DNA from: Parageobacillus caldoxylosilyticus NBRC 107762
Lineage (GTDB): Bacteria; Bacillota; Bacilli; Bacillales; Anoxybacillaceae
Direction: 5' to 3'
NCBI RefSeq assembly: GCF_000632715.1
Contig: NZ_BAWO01000030.1
Coordinates: 23,146 to 87,145, forward strand
DNA length: 64,000 nucleotides
The notes under the pieces are model-generated. The model was not told where the DNA came from. It saw only the letters and a program-made list of their open reading frames with translations, and made no database searches. The position numbers and the translations under genes are program-made. Shown here in pieces: positions 50,345 through 58,638 of this stretch (within the stretch, counting starts at the first letter, position 1; each line of letters starts with the position of its first letter).

Positions 50345-50424
50345 TTTTCCATCCCCTTTTTCCTTTTGTATCGTAAATGCAAATCAATATTTTGCTCATT
50401 TACGGCGAAAGCTCTTTTTATTAT

Positions 50425-51342
50425 TCAGTCTTTAAGCCCCGATGTTTTAATCCCAGCAATTAAAAACTTAGACGCAAACAAGTATAGTAACATTGGCGGA
50501 ATAGCCATAATCATCGCCATCGCCATTTGCAAATTCCACGCATTTAAGTTGGTTGCTCCGTGAACTTTAAAAGAGGTTAATGCTCCAATCGTTAATGGTT
50601 TTAAGTTTTCAGAATCGATAAAGATTAACGGTGTAAATAATTCATTCCACCAATAAATAGCCGATAAAACTCCCACGGTAATGAAAACGGGTTTTGCTAT
50701 TGGCACAAGCACTTTAGTGAATATTTGCCATCTAGAACATCCATCTATCATTGCTGCTTCATCAAGTGTTTTTGGTATTGTCTTAAAAAACTGCCGGAAC
50801 AAAAATACATTGTATGGATATGCAAAAAAGCTTGGTACAATCATAGGAAGAAAGCTGTCTAGCCAGCCTAAATGGCGGAATAAAATGAACTGCGGGATAA
50901 TAGTTGTAACTGTTGGTACCATCATTGTTGCTAAAATAATAGAAAATATAAGATTTACACCTTTAAAATTCATTCTTGCTAACGGATATGCAACAATGGA
51001 ACTAGATATTAATGTCCCTACGGTATTACCAACGATTAAAATCAATGTATTTCGTAAATAAATAAGCGTATTGCTATTCTTTAATATTTCAATATAGTTT
51101 CCGAACTGAGGGTCACTTGGTATTAGTTGAGGAGGGTATTGACTAATACCATTTAACGTTTTCAACGAATTAGATAAAATCCAAACAATTGGAAATGACA
51201 TAAAAATTGCGACAATAATCAAAATAGTATATTGAATGAATGTTTTTCCATTCTTTTTGATGACTCTATAGGAAAAACGAGCATTTCCCCTTATTGTTTT
51301 ATACTCAACCTCTTCTTTACTCTTGCTTTGAAGTTGTGCCAT
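50425..51342 (-). CDS. sugar ABC transporter permease, MalG type
   Basis: CUT1 permease of 305 residues with a polar N-terminus, first membrane helix at about 36-55, and the EAA loop LDEAAMIDGCSRWQIFTKVLVPIAKP. It lies 17 bases after its partner permease and 80 bases before the GH127 gene. AGAGGGG precedes the ATG. Substrate is inferred as a beta-arabinofuranosyl oligosaccharide from the operon. Confidence 0.85.
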   Translation of the reverse strand: MAQLQSKSKEEVEYKTIRGNARFSYRVIKKNGKTFIQYTILIIVAIFMSFPIVWILSNSLKTLNGISQYPPQLIPSDPQFGNYIEILKNSNTLIYLRNTLILIVGNTVGTLISSSIVAYPLARMNFKGVNLIFSIILATMMVPTVTTIIPQFILFRHLGWLDSFLPMIVPSFFAYPYNVFLFRQFFKTIPKTLDEAAMIDGCSRWQIFTKVLVPIAKPVFITVGVLSAIYWWNELFTPLIFIDSENLKPLTIGALTSFKVHGATNLNAWNLQMAMAMIMAIPPMLLYLFASKFLIAGIKTSGLKD

Positions 51343-51359
51343 AGTAATATCCCCTCTTT

Positions 51360-52250
51360 TTAATCATAGTGCACCCAGTTTCTAGATAATCGAAATTGAA
51401 GCGCAGATACTAGTGCAACGATGATAAATAATACTACCGCTAAAGCAGAAGCGTAGCCCATATCAAACAATTTAAATGCATTTTTATAGATACTTAAACT
51501 TAACACTTCTGTTGCATTATCCGGCCCTCCATTTGTAAGAGGATAAATGAGTGTAAAGGAGCTATTAAATGAATTAATAGTCGCAACTACCGTATTAAAT
51601 AAAATGATTGGCGAGATAGATGGTAAAGTGACATAGAAAAACCTTTGCATAAAATTTGCTCCATCTAAATCACAAGCTTCATATAGCTCTTTGGGCACCT
51701 CTTTAAGGCTTGAATGAAAAATCAACATCATTTGCCCAGTAGCATAAGTAAATATGCTTGCTATCGCTAAAGTAGGCCATACCCAAAAACTATCGCTTAG
51801 CCAATTTGGTGGATGGTCCACCCCTATTAGAGATAATAAGTAGTTTACGACACCTAACTCTTTGTTAAACATTAATTTGAATACACATGCCATCACTACA
51901 CTAGGCATTACTGCGGGTACAAAATAGAAAAATTGAAAAATACTTATATATTTAACTTTAAAATTTAACAGAACAGCTAAAAACAAAGAGGCTATAACAC
52001 TGACTGATACATTGATGACAGTAAATAATATGGTCACTTTTAGTGAATTAAAAAAGTCTGAGTCTCCTGAAAACATATATTTATAATTTTCCCATCCAAT
52101 AAACCGAGGATCACCTAATAAATTCCATTTTGTAAAACTTAAAAGAAACGAAACGATAATAGGACCACCTGTGAACAAAAGAAATCCTATGATCCAAGGG
52201 GAAAGAAAAGCATATGCTGAGAGATTTTCTTTCCAAGCGTTCTTCCTCAT
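51360..52250 (-). CDS. sugar ABC transporter permease, MalF type
   Basis: CUT1 permease of 296 residues; I choose ATG 52250 because a purine-rich GGAGGAGAGG lies upstream, rather than the ATG nine codons earlier. Membrane segments begin at about residue 12 and the EAA loop is YEACDLDGANFMQRFFYVTLPSISP. It is separated from the binding-protein gene by a hairpin at 52293-52333. Confidence 0.85.
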   Translation of the reverse strand: MRKNAWKENLSAYAFLSPWIIGFLLFTGGPIIVSFLLSFTKWNLLGDPRFIGWENYKYMFSGDSDFFNSLKVTILFTVINVSVSVIASLFLAVLLNFKVKYISIFQFFYFVPAVMPSVVMACVFKLMFNKELGVVNYLLSLIGVDHPPNWLSDSFWVWPTLAIASIFTYATGQMMLIFHSSLKEVPKELYEACDLDGANFMQRFFYVTLPSISPIILFNTVVATINSFNSSFTLIYPLTNGGPDNATEVLSLSIYKNAFKLFDMGYASALAVVLFIIVALVSALQFRLSRNWVHYD

Positions 52251-52292
52251 CTTGTTCCTCTCCTCCTCTCTTTCCATGTTATATGGCTAAGA

Positions 52293-52333
52293 AGGTGCCT
52301 TTTCCTATTTTTAGAAAAGATAAAAAGGCACCT
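52293..52333 (-). terminator. hairpin between binding-protein and permease genes
   Basis: AGGTGCCTTTT (52293-52303) pairs with AAAAGGCACCT (52323-52333), with additional weak pairing inside. It begins about ten bases after the stop codon of the binding-protein gene. On the minus strand the stem is followed by TCTTAGCC, without a U-run. Confidence 0.75.
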
Positions 52334-52343
52334 AGTTCTCATC

Positions 52344-53609
52344 TTACTTGTCTTTTTCTATTTGTTTTTGAGCTTTTGGAACATCTGTTTTGATAACTTC
52401 TTCAATATCTTTTTTCCCTAACAATACAGCATTGAAATCGTTTACCAAATCGTTTGTAATAGAAGGATTGACTAGCACATAGCCGAAATCAGCAAACTGT
52501 GCCGTTTTATCAAAGACATCCCAATTTGTCGGACCATTTTCTCCCGCAACTTTATAATCACCTTTCGCCGCAACACTCTTACGCGCTGATGGATTATTAT
52601 ACATCTTACTAATCATTGATTGTCCTTCATCACTCATCATAAACTCAATAAACTTCCAAGCTTCCTCTTTATGTTTACTGTTACTATTAATGGTGAAGAA
52701 ACCTGTATGAAGCGAAGCATAAGAGCGTTCTTCCTTTGGAAGTGGTGCAATATCCCAATGAAATTTGTTATTACGATAGCTGGAAATATACCAACTACCA
52801 TTACGTGTCATTGCTGCCTTTCCTGCTGCAAATAAATCTACAACTTCTCCACCGACAGACGGTTGCGGAGAAACTTTATCTACGTTCGTAAGTTTATTTT
52901 GAAATTCAAGCGCCTTTCTTAATCCTTCTGATAAATCAAGCTTTCCGTTTTTATCAACGATGTCATCGCCTGCTGCACCAATCATTGAATACCAAATTCC
53001 AGGGAAGGAAATTGCATCAGCACCCCATTGAACGGTTTTGTCTCCTTGCCGAATGGTTAGTTTTTTTGCAGCTTCTTCAAAATCCTTCCATGTCCAATTT
53101 TCATTTGGATATTCAACACCTGCTGCATCAAACATATCTTTGTTGTAATATAAAAACTCCGTTGCATAGCACCAAGGCAATCCATAAATCTTACCATTTT
53201 CTTTGTTCAAGCGGCTAACTGCTGGGATAAAGTCATCCATTTTAAACGCCTTTGTCTTTTTAATATATTTGTCGAGCGGATCGATAGCACCACTTTTGGC
53301 AAAACGCTGAATATCTGCTTCCCACGCCAGTATGACATCAGGAGCCGTACCACCAATAATCATAGAGTTAATTTTCTGAGAGTAATCTTCAGGAATATTC
53401 ACTAATTTTACCTTAATATTAGGATGCTTCTTTTCGAACGCAGTGATAAAGTTAGCTTTGCTTTCATCTAACGTATCCCACATACTAAAGCTAATTGTTA
53501 CTTTACCATCCTCTTTTTTAGCAGTCGCGTCGCTTCCACTACACCCCCCTAAAACGATGGATACAATAAGAATCAAAATGGAAATGAGAGTAATATAAGG
53601 TTTTCTCAT
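52344..53609 (-). CDS. sugar-binding lipoprotein of the GH127-linked importer
   Basis: CUT1 solute-binding lipoprotein of 421 residues with lipobox VLGGC after a hydrophobic signal segment. The family-1 extracellular domain shows SMWDTLDESKANFITAFEKKHP-like and GLPWCYATEFLYYNKDMF regions. GGGGGGAG precedes the ATG. Its promoter region carries two LacI-type operators, a cre-like site and a good promoter, so it is probably induced by its substrate and repressed by preferred sugars. Confidence 0.87.
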   Translation of the reverse strand: MRKPYITLISILILIVSIVLGGCSGSDATAKKEDGKVTISFSMWDTLDESKANFITAFEKKHPNIKVKLVNIPEDYSQKINSMIIGGTAPDVILAWEADIQRFAKSGAIDPLDKYIKKTKAFKMDDFIPAVSRLNKENGKIYGLPWCYATEFLYYNKDMFDAAGVEYPNENWTWKDFEEAAKKLTIRQGDKTVQWGADAISFPGIWYSMIGAAGDDIVDKNGKLDLSEGLRKALEFQNKLTNVDKVSPQPSVGGEVVDLFAAGKAAMTRNGSWYISSYRNNKFHWDIAPLPKEERSYASLHTGFFTINSNSKHKEEAWKFIEFMMSDEGQSMISKMYNNPSARKSVAAKGDYKVAGENGPTNWDVFDKTAQFADFGYVLVNPSITNDLVNDFNAVLLGKKDIEEVIKTDVPKAQKQIEKDK

Positions 53610-53647
53610 AAAAATCTTCTCCCCCCGAAAAAATTATTATTTGAGTT

Positions 53648-53661
53648 TGAAAACGCTTAAA
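53648..53661. promoter_or_regulatory. cre-like site before the GH127-linked operon
   Basis: TGAAAACGCTTAAA, identical to the site at 33896 before abnE, lies 39 bases before the start codon and downstream of the predicted transcription start. This position suits CcpA roadblock repression. Confidence 0.6.
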
Positions 53662-53735
53662 ATAAAACCGAAACTCTCGATATCACCCCCCTAATCAAAG
53701 ATAATATCCTCATGGATTAACTAAAATTGCAGCAT

Positions 53736-53749
53736 TTTAATCGATTAAA
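53736..53749. promoter_or_regulatory. LacI-type operator at the transcription start
   Basis: TTTAATCGATTAAA is a perfect 14-base palindrome with a central CG, the hallmark of LacI/GalR-family operators. It starts about five bases downstream of the -10 box at 53754-53759, so the bound repressor would cover the transcription start. Confidence 0.65.
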
Positions 53750-53753
53750 TTAA

Positions 53754-53782
53754 AACATAGAAAAAATGTGGTATTGTTTCAA
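53754..53782 (-). promoter_or_regulatory. promoter of the GH127-linked importer operon
   Basis: On the minus strand TTGAAA (53782-53777), a 17-base spacer and TATGTT (53759-53754). LacI-type operators flank it at 53736-53749 and 53816-53827. Confidence 0.5.
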
Positions 53783-53815
53783 GAAAATTACGAAAAACAC
53801 AATATAATTAATCCC

Positions 53816-53827
53816 TTAAACGATTAA
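53816..53827. promoter_or_regulatory. LacI-type operator, upstream copy
   Basis: TTAAACGATTAA is the reverse complement of the site before the LacI gene at 54915-54926 and shares the TTAA-CG-TTAA pattern with 53736-53749. The two sites at this promoter are about 79 bases apart. Confidence 0.6.
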
Positions 53828-53859
53828 CTGAACAGTAAATGAACACCTCCTTTTTGATT

Positions 53860-54894
53860 TTAGCGCGGTGAAGATACAGATTCCCGCACAATTAGTCGGC
53901 ATCGAAGTTTTGTATTCATTTCTATCGTTTCCGATTCTCCATTCAGTAGTCTCAATATTTTTTCCATAGATTTGGCACCCATTTTTCTTAAAGGAAGATC
54001 CATTGTTGTTAACTTTGGCGTATAATATAGACTACACTCTCTATTGTCAAAACCAATCACCGATAAATCTTGAGGCACTTGGATACCAAGCTCTCTGCAA
54101 GCCTCAAGAACCCCGCCTGCCATCAGATCATTCATTGCTAAAATGGCCGTCGGAGGCTCCTTTTGTTGTAATAAATCTTTTGCCATCTTATAACCGCTTT
54201 CGTAACTCCAATCCCCTGTTTTTACATACGATGGATTAAGTATAAGTTGGTGTTTCATAAGCGCTTTGTGGTACCCATTAAATCTTTCATGAGCCGGAAT
54301 CGAATCAATTAATCCGCTGATGAGAGCGATTTTTCGATGTCCCCTCTCGATAAGGTAATTTGTTGCTTCAAAAGAAGCAAATTCATCATCATAGTTTACA
54401 GAATATCCTGAATCAGCGAAGCAATATGTGTATACTAAAGGTTTATCTATTTCCGAAATTAATCCTGTAACATTCCTTGTATGAACACCTATATAAATAA
54501 TTCCATCCACTTGTTTACTTAATAAACTATCTACAGCATTGGTAATCAAATGCTTACACTTGTCTACATTAGAAAAATTATTTCCTATTCTCTTATACAA
54601 TCTTAGATTCGTTAAAAGTATAGAAAAACCATGTTCTTCAGCACACTCGTTAATTCCGTCAATAATTTCAGGTGCATTAAAAACAGTAATATCCTCCACA
54701 ATAACCCCAACCGTACTCGTTTTCCGGGTTTTTAAACTTTTCGCTATTTGGTTAGGTTTATACTCTAATTCATCCAAAATCTTCAAAATCTTTTTTCTTG
54801 TTTCTTCACTAACATTACCTTTATTGTTTAAAACATACGATACTGTTGCTGTAGACACTCCTGCTTTTTCTGCAATATCTTTAAGTCTAACCAT
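53860..54894 (-). CDS. LacI-family repressor of the GH127-linked operon
   Basis: Regulator of 344 residues with an N-terminal LacI helix-turn-helix (VRLKDIAEKAGVSTATVSYVLNNKG) and hinge helix (KPNQIAKSLKTRKTSTVGV), then a sugar-binding periplasmic-type domain. It precedes the binding-protein gene by 250 bases. The repeated TTAAWCGWTTAA-type palindromes at its own start and at the next promoter make it the likely local regulator, responding to an arabinoside. AAGGAG precedes the ATG. Confidence 0.9.
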   Translation of the reverse strand: MVRLKDIAEKAGVSTATVSYVLNNKGNVSEETRKKILKILDELEYKPNQIAKSLKTRKTSTVGVIVEDITVFNAPEIIDGINECAEEHGFSILLTNLRLYKRIGNNFSNVDKCKHLITNAVDSLLSKQVDGIIYIGVHTRNVTGLISEIDKPLVYTYCFADSGYSVNYDDEFASFEATNYLIERGHRKIALISGLIDSIPAHERFNGYHKALMKHQLILNPSYVKTGDWSYESGYKMAKDLLQQKEPPTAILAMNDLMAGGVLEACRELGIQVPQDLSVIGFDNRECSLYYTPKLTTMDLPLRKMGAKSMEKILRLLNGESETIEMNTKLRCRLIVRESVSSPR

Positions 54895-54914
54895 CGAGAA
54901 TCTCCTTACCGCAC

Positions 54915-54926
54915 TTAATCGTTTAA
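54915..54926. promoter_or_regulatory. LacI-type operator before the LacI gene
   Basis: TTAATCGTTTAA lies 21 bases upstream of the regulator start codon and is the exact reverse complement of the site at 53816-53827. This suggests autorepression. Confidence 0.6.
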
Positions 54927-55084
54927 CTTAACTTTTTCGCTTTAATTATATTTAATATTCTTAAAAATATCAACTATTAAAAAATTTATTTTCGTATAAA
55001 AAACATATTCCAAAGATTTCCTCATAAAATTCATTTTTTCTACTATTGATCGTACATTGAACATTAAATTAATGGAGGTAACCT

Positions 55085-55117
55085 ATGAGCCCTCACTCTT
55101 CTTATTACCCCTGTTAA
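55085..55117 (+). CDS. possible ten-residue small ORF
   Basis: On the plus strand GGAGG (55075-55079) is followed, five bases later, by ATG and the reading MSPHSSYYPC before TAA. It is the only plus-strand frame in the window with a textbook ribosome-binding site. The same frame continues open after the stop for 35 codons to a TAG at about 55225, including a second MSPSHYS. It could be a leader peptide, the 5' end of a decayed gene, or chance. I recognise no product. Confidence 0.25.
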   Translation: MSPHSSYYPC

Positions 55118-55241
55118 CAAGTAATAAAGTTTTCTTATATGTCCCCTTCTCATTATTCTTTATCAAGATACAGCTTTGAAACAATATTAAACAGGACTGC
55201 CTTTGCATTTATGAATGAATGTTAGAACAATAAAAAGCCCG

Positions 55242-55768
55242 CTACTCCATCTTTTCATTATTATCCCTCATTTCCTCCGACAACAACCTCCCTACTTCCT
55301 CAGCAGGCATATCTTTTGCCAAACGATAACCCTGCCGAGTCCATAAAGACATCATCTGTGAATCGTTTGCTTGAGCGGCAGTTTTGCGAAGATGCTTTGT
55401 CATATGATGGATGTGCAGATATGCAATCGGAGTTAGTGCGTCATATTCTAAGGAAACGAGTTACTAATCCGCCAACAGGACGGCCTGTAAATGCAAGGGG
55501 TACATCGGTCTTTTCCATCTCTTTTTATAGCGAAGCACCACTTCCTCGTTCACGTTCTCTTCACTTGGTACAATACATTGACACCAAACGGTGCACTCGT
55601 TAGCGTCCGAACGTTCATCATTTCCTTCCGCATCTCTTCCGTCGTTTTATAACCGCCCGCCAAAAAAATAGGTTCTCCTTCTTCCGATACAGCAGCGGCT
55701 AGAGCTGGAGGCGAAACACCTTCAGCCAACGGTGCTTGAATAATGAGAACGGAAAGCGCATGTAACAT
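55242..55768 (-). pseudogene. decayed nitronate monooxygenase
   Basis: The minus strand starts with LAEGVSPPALAAAVSEEGEP and FLAGGYKTTEEMRKEMM, VRTLTSAPFGVNV, the N-terminus of the nitronate monooxygenase (2-nitropropane dioxygenase-like) FMN family. It then jumps, in another frame, to the C-terminal part VPLAFTGRPVGGLVTRFLR, and after a further stop and shift to YLHIHHMTKHLRKTAAQAN, MMSLWTRQGYRLAKDMPAEEV. Roughly the central 200 residues with the flavin site are missing and at least two frame breaks remain, so it is non-functional. No mobile element is next to it. Confidence 0.8.
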
Positions 55769-55851
55769 ATCCCCTTTCTAAAATATTTGTTCGTAAATGA
55801 CATGGTACCTTCCTATCCTATAAACTTCACAATACATTTCTAACTTTTTCC

Positions 55852-55895
55852 AAAAAAAAAAAAAAAAAAAAATAGAACAGCTATCTTTGCTGTTC
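55852..55895 (-). terminator. terminator after pcp with a 21-base T run
   Basis: GAACAG (55875-55880) pairs with CTGTTC (55890-55895). On the minus strand the stem is followed by TA and then 21 uninterrupted T residues (55872-55852). It lies about 30 bases after the pcp stop. The homopolymer is unusually long and likely variable in length. Confidence 0.9.
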
Positions 55896-55926
55896 GTGAA
55901 AAGCTCTTGTTTTTTTAGATTGAGAA

Positions 55927-56529
55927 CTAATCTAACGCTTCAATCATACACACAACCGCATTTTGTAAATCTTCTTGCGACCAGCTTGGAAGAGTTGGTC
56001 GTTGAATGGCGAGCTCGTGTGAGGCAGGAAGATGAACAAATCCAGCTTTTACGGGCATGTTTTCGCTGCTTACTTTATGTAAAACCGAATACATCACATT
56101 GTTGCATAGGTAGGTTCCTGCTGTGTTCGAAATTTGGGCAGGATATCCCTTTTCATTTAGCACATTTACGAACCGGCGGATCGGTAATGTCGAAAAATAG
56201 GCTGCTGGTCCATCCTCTACAATCAGCTCGTCTTGTGCCCACACCTCTTGATTATCAGGACCTCCATCTTTACAATTAATAGCGATCCGTTCCGGAGTGA
56301 TTTTTGTACGCCCCGCCGCAAGACCAAGGGAAATAACGACATCAGGCTGTATTTGCTCCAAGTATTCTAAACAAGTCAATGCCGACTGCGAAAAATCAAC
56401 GGGAAGGCCCCGCCCGTAAATATGATATTTTCCTATACTTGCTCCATCTAGATTTTTTGCAATTTGTTCCGTTGGATTAATAGGAAATTCTAAAAATGGC
56501 ACAAAACCTGTTAATAAAAGTTTTTTCAT
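55927..56529 (-). CDS. pcp: pyrrolidone-carboxylate peptidase
   Basis: Cytoplasmic cysteine peptidase (C15) of 200 residues that removes N-terminal pyroglutamate from peptides. Catalytic residues are visible as Glu80 (KITPERIAIN), Cys142 (GTYLCNNVMY) and His166 (AGFVHLPAS). The N-terminal GFVPFLEFPINPTE is the family hallmark (usually GFxPFGGxxxNPS). It is the last gene of the peptide-transport operon, 23 bases after the DUF3899 gene, and is followed by a strong terminator. It would process peptides delivered by OppA-F. Confidence 0.95.
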   Translation of the reverse strand: MKKLLLTGFVPFLEFPINPTEQIAKNLDGASIGKYHIYGRGLPVDFSQSALTCLEYLEQIQPDVVISLGLAAGRTKITPERIAINCKDGGPDNQEVWAQDELIVEDGPAAYFSTLPIRRFVNVLNEKGYPAQISNTAGTYLCNNVMYSVLHKVSSENMPVKAGFVHLPASHELAIQRPTLPSWSQEDLQNAVVCMIEALD

Positions 56530-56552
56530 TGGATCCTCTTCCTCCTAAAAAT

Positions 56553-56924
56553 TTAATAGTAGAAAAACAAATAGGTTAAAGATATGAATATAGAACCTGT
56601 GCCAATACCCAGCAGAATTTTTTTGGCATTATTGAGCGTTCGGCTTCGCCAATCCTTCAACCAAGCATCTTTTGCCAATCGTTCCTCTTCACGAATTAAC
56701 ACCTTTGGTTTAGGTACAATAAACTGGTATATTTGCCGAAATCCTTGAAGAAAAAAATGGAAAAACCCTGTTTGATAAATCAAAACGCATACTCCAACAG
56801 CCAGTATGGTGAGGCCATATAAAAAGCACTGATTAATGAAAGTCAGTGTATTTACTCCATAAATCATTTTTGCCAACAACAAAGCAACTACTGTACAAAA
56901 AGTAGTGCCGAAATACAGCATCAT
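56553..56924 (-). CDS. DUF3899 membrane protein
   Basis: Small membrane protein of 123 residues with two N-terminal hydrophobic segments (about 1-20 and 28-50), a cytoplasmic basic loop, and a C-terminal membrane segment (about 100-123). I place the start at ATG 56924 after AAGGGGAG; reading from 56969 would begin inside the oppA hairpin. The motif FFHFFLQGFRQIYQFI suits DUF3899, a family of unknown function found in Bacillaceae, often near opp genes. No function can be given. Confidence 0.7.
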   Translation of the reverse strand: MMLYFGTTFCTVVALLLAKMIYGVNTLTFINQCFLYGLTILAVGVCVLIYQTGFFHFFLQGFRQIYQFIVPKPKVLIREEERLAKDAWLKDWRSRTLNNAKKILLGIGTGSIFISLTYLFFYY

Positions 56925-56946
56925 ACCAATCTCCCCTTTATGAGGT

Positions 56947-56988
56947 AAAAGGGAAGAATTATTTTTCAAGAAATAATTCTTCCCTTTT
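56947..56988 (-). terminator. hairpin after oppA
   Basis: Positions 56947-56964 are the exact reverse complement of 56971-56988, an 18-pair stem with loop TTCAAG. It begins eight bases after the oppA stop. On the minus strand it ends in TTTT then ACC, so termination may be partial, allowing some transcription of DUF3899 and pcp. Confidence 0.85.
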
Positions 56989-56995
56989 TTATCAA

Positions 56996-58615
56996 TTATT
57001 CAGCTATTTTTTTCGCCCAGCGCACATCTGGAAAACGGTTAACAGGGTAAACAATACCTTTGAATTTTGGTGACGTTAAGTAGTTTTGCGAGTAGAAATA
57101 AACAGGTATAAATGGCATATCTGTCATTAATACTTTTTCCGCTTCATGGAGAAGTTCATAACGTTTTTTATCATCTTGCTCGACTTTCGCCTTAGCCATC
57201 AAATCATCGAATTGTTTGTTTACCCAGTTTGTACGGTTGTTCGGGCTATCGCCTAAGTAATAGTCTAAAATAACGGTTGGATCAACAAAAATTCCTATCC
57301 AGCCCATGCGCGCCATTTGGAAATTCGACTGATCCGTTGTTTCCAAATAGGTTTTCCATTCTTGGTTAGCCAGCTTAATTTTCACGCCAAGATTTCTTTT
57401 CAGCATTTCTTGAACTGCTTCAGCAATTTTTTTATGGTTTTCGGCCGTATTATAAATTAAAGTAACTTCTGGAAGTTTGCTCCAACCTTCTTCTTTCATT
57501 CCTTCTTGTAATAATTTTTTCGCTTCTTTTACATTTTCTTCAAAATACGCGCCGCCTACTTCTCGGAAATCACCATCTGGAGTATTTACCCCATATGGAA
57601 CAAATGCATATGCCGGTTTTTCTCCTGATTTAGTGATGTTTTCTACAATGGCTTTACGGTCGATGGCCATGGCAAATGCACGGCGGATTTTTGCATTATT
57701 GAACGGCTCTTTATTTACGTTAAACATAAACATATAAGTTCCAAAGTACGGAACGACTTTGAATTCTTTATTATTTTTTTCTTGAGCAATCGCATCTGTA
57801 GGCAACGTTGCAATTAAATCAAGCTCTCCTGTTTTGTACATTTGATAATATGTTGTCGCATCATTGACCATCTTCCATGTTACTTTTTCCATATTGATCG
57901 CGTCTTTGTTCCAGTAGTGTTGGTTCTTTTCAATCACTACTTCGCTGTTATGTTTCCATTCAGTCAATCGGTAAGCTCCGTTGCTCACATATCCTTTTGC
58001 TTCGGCAGCCCATTTTGGATTCGATTCGACGAGCGATTTTTTCACTGGATAAAACGTCCACATCGTTAACAACTTGTCAAAATATCCTAATGGTGCCTTT
58101 AGTTCCACTTGCAGCGTTTTATCATCCAAGGCTTTAACTCCTACCTGATCGGCGCTTCCTTTTCCTTTGTTATATTCTTCCGCACCTTTAATATAGTACA
58201 TGTAAAAAGCAAATGGGCTTCCTGTCTTCGGATCGAGCACACGTTTCCAAGCATATTCAAAATCTTGGGCGGTCACCGGATCGCCATCAGACCATTTTGC
58301 ATTATCGCGAATCGTAAACGTATAAGTTTTTCCATCGTCTGATACTTTTACATCACTTGCAGCCCCTAATACAGGTTCACCTTTTTGATTTTTCGTATAC
58401 AGTCCTTCAAATAGGTGATCGATAATCCATCCTGATGTTGTATCCGATGCAAGAGCAGGGTCTAAGCTCGGAGGTTCGCTCATCGCATTTAACGTAATTT
58501 CTTGCTTAATATTTTTGGCTGCTCCATCTTCCGAAGTTCCCTTGCTGCCGCAGCCAGCTAACACGGTGGAAACCAATAATAGTAATGCAAATATACTTGC
58601 GAAAACTTTTTTCAT
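56996..58615 (-). CDS. oppA: oligopeptide-binding lipoprotein
   Basis: Family-5 solute-binding lipoprotein of 539 residues with lipobox VLAGC, the early LNAMSEPPSLDPALASDTTSG segment and WSDGDPVTAQDFEYAWKRVLDP typical of OppA/DppE. It delivers oligopeptides to OppBC. GGGGGA precedes the ATG. The order oppB-C-D-F-A places the receptor last, and a strong hairpin follows, which would raise its mRNA stability relative to the neighbours. Peptide type cannot be read, but the D-aminopeptidase upstream suggests cell-wall or other D-amino-acid peptides as one option. Confidence 0.92.
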   Translation of the reverse strand: MKKVFASIFALLLLVSTVLAGCGSKGTSEDGAAKNIKQEITLNAMSEPPSLDPALASDTTSGWIIDHLFEGLYTKNQKGEPVLGAASDVKVSDDGKTYTFTIRDNAKWSDGDPVTAQDFEYAWKRVLDPKTGSPFAFYMYYIKGAEEYNKGKGSADQVGVKALDDKTLQVELKAPLGYFDKLLTMWTFYPVKKSLVESNPKWAAEAKGYVSNGAYRLTEWKHNSEVVIEKNQHYWNKDAINMEKVTWKMVNDATTYYQMYKTGELDLIATLPTDAIAQEKNNKEFKVVPYFGTYMFMFNVNKEPFNNAKIRRAFAMAIDRKAIVENITKSGEKPAYAFVPYGVNTPDGDFREVGGAYFEENVKEAKKLLQEGMKEEGWSKLPEVTLIYNTAENHKKIAEAVQEMLKRNLGVKIKLANQEWKTYLETTDQSNFQMARMGWIGIFVDPTVILDYYLGDSPNNRTNWVNKQFDDLMAKAKVEQDDKKRYELLHEAEKVLMTDMPFIPVYFYSQNYLTSPKFKGIVYPVNRFPDVRWAKKIAE

Positions 58616-58638
58616 GCTTTTTATCCCCCTTTAAATGT

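Larger units (their letters stand above)
54895..55241. other. gene-poor region upstream of the LacI gene
   Basis: About 350 bases without a supported protein gene. It contains the LacI-type operator at 54915-54926, A+T-rich sequence likely to hold the LacI-gene promoter (not resolved), and a plus-strand ten-codon reading frame with a good ribosome-binding site at 55085-55117. I see nothing else. Confidence 0.6.

Noticed and set aside
55316..55603. Plus-strand open frame of 95 codons
   Set aside because: It is antisense to the nitronate monooxygenase remnant and its reading is explained by that decayed gene.
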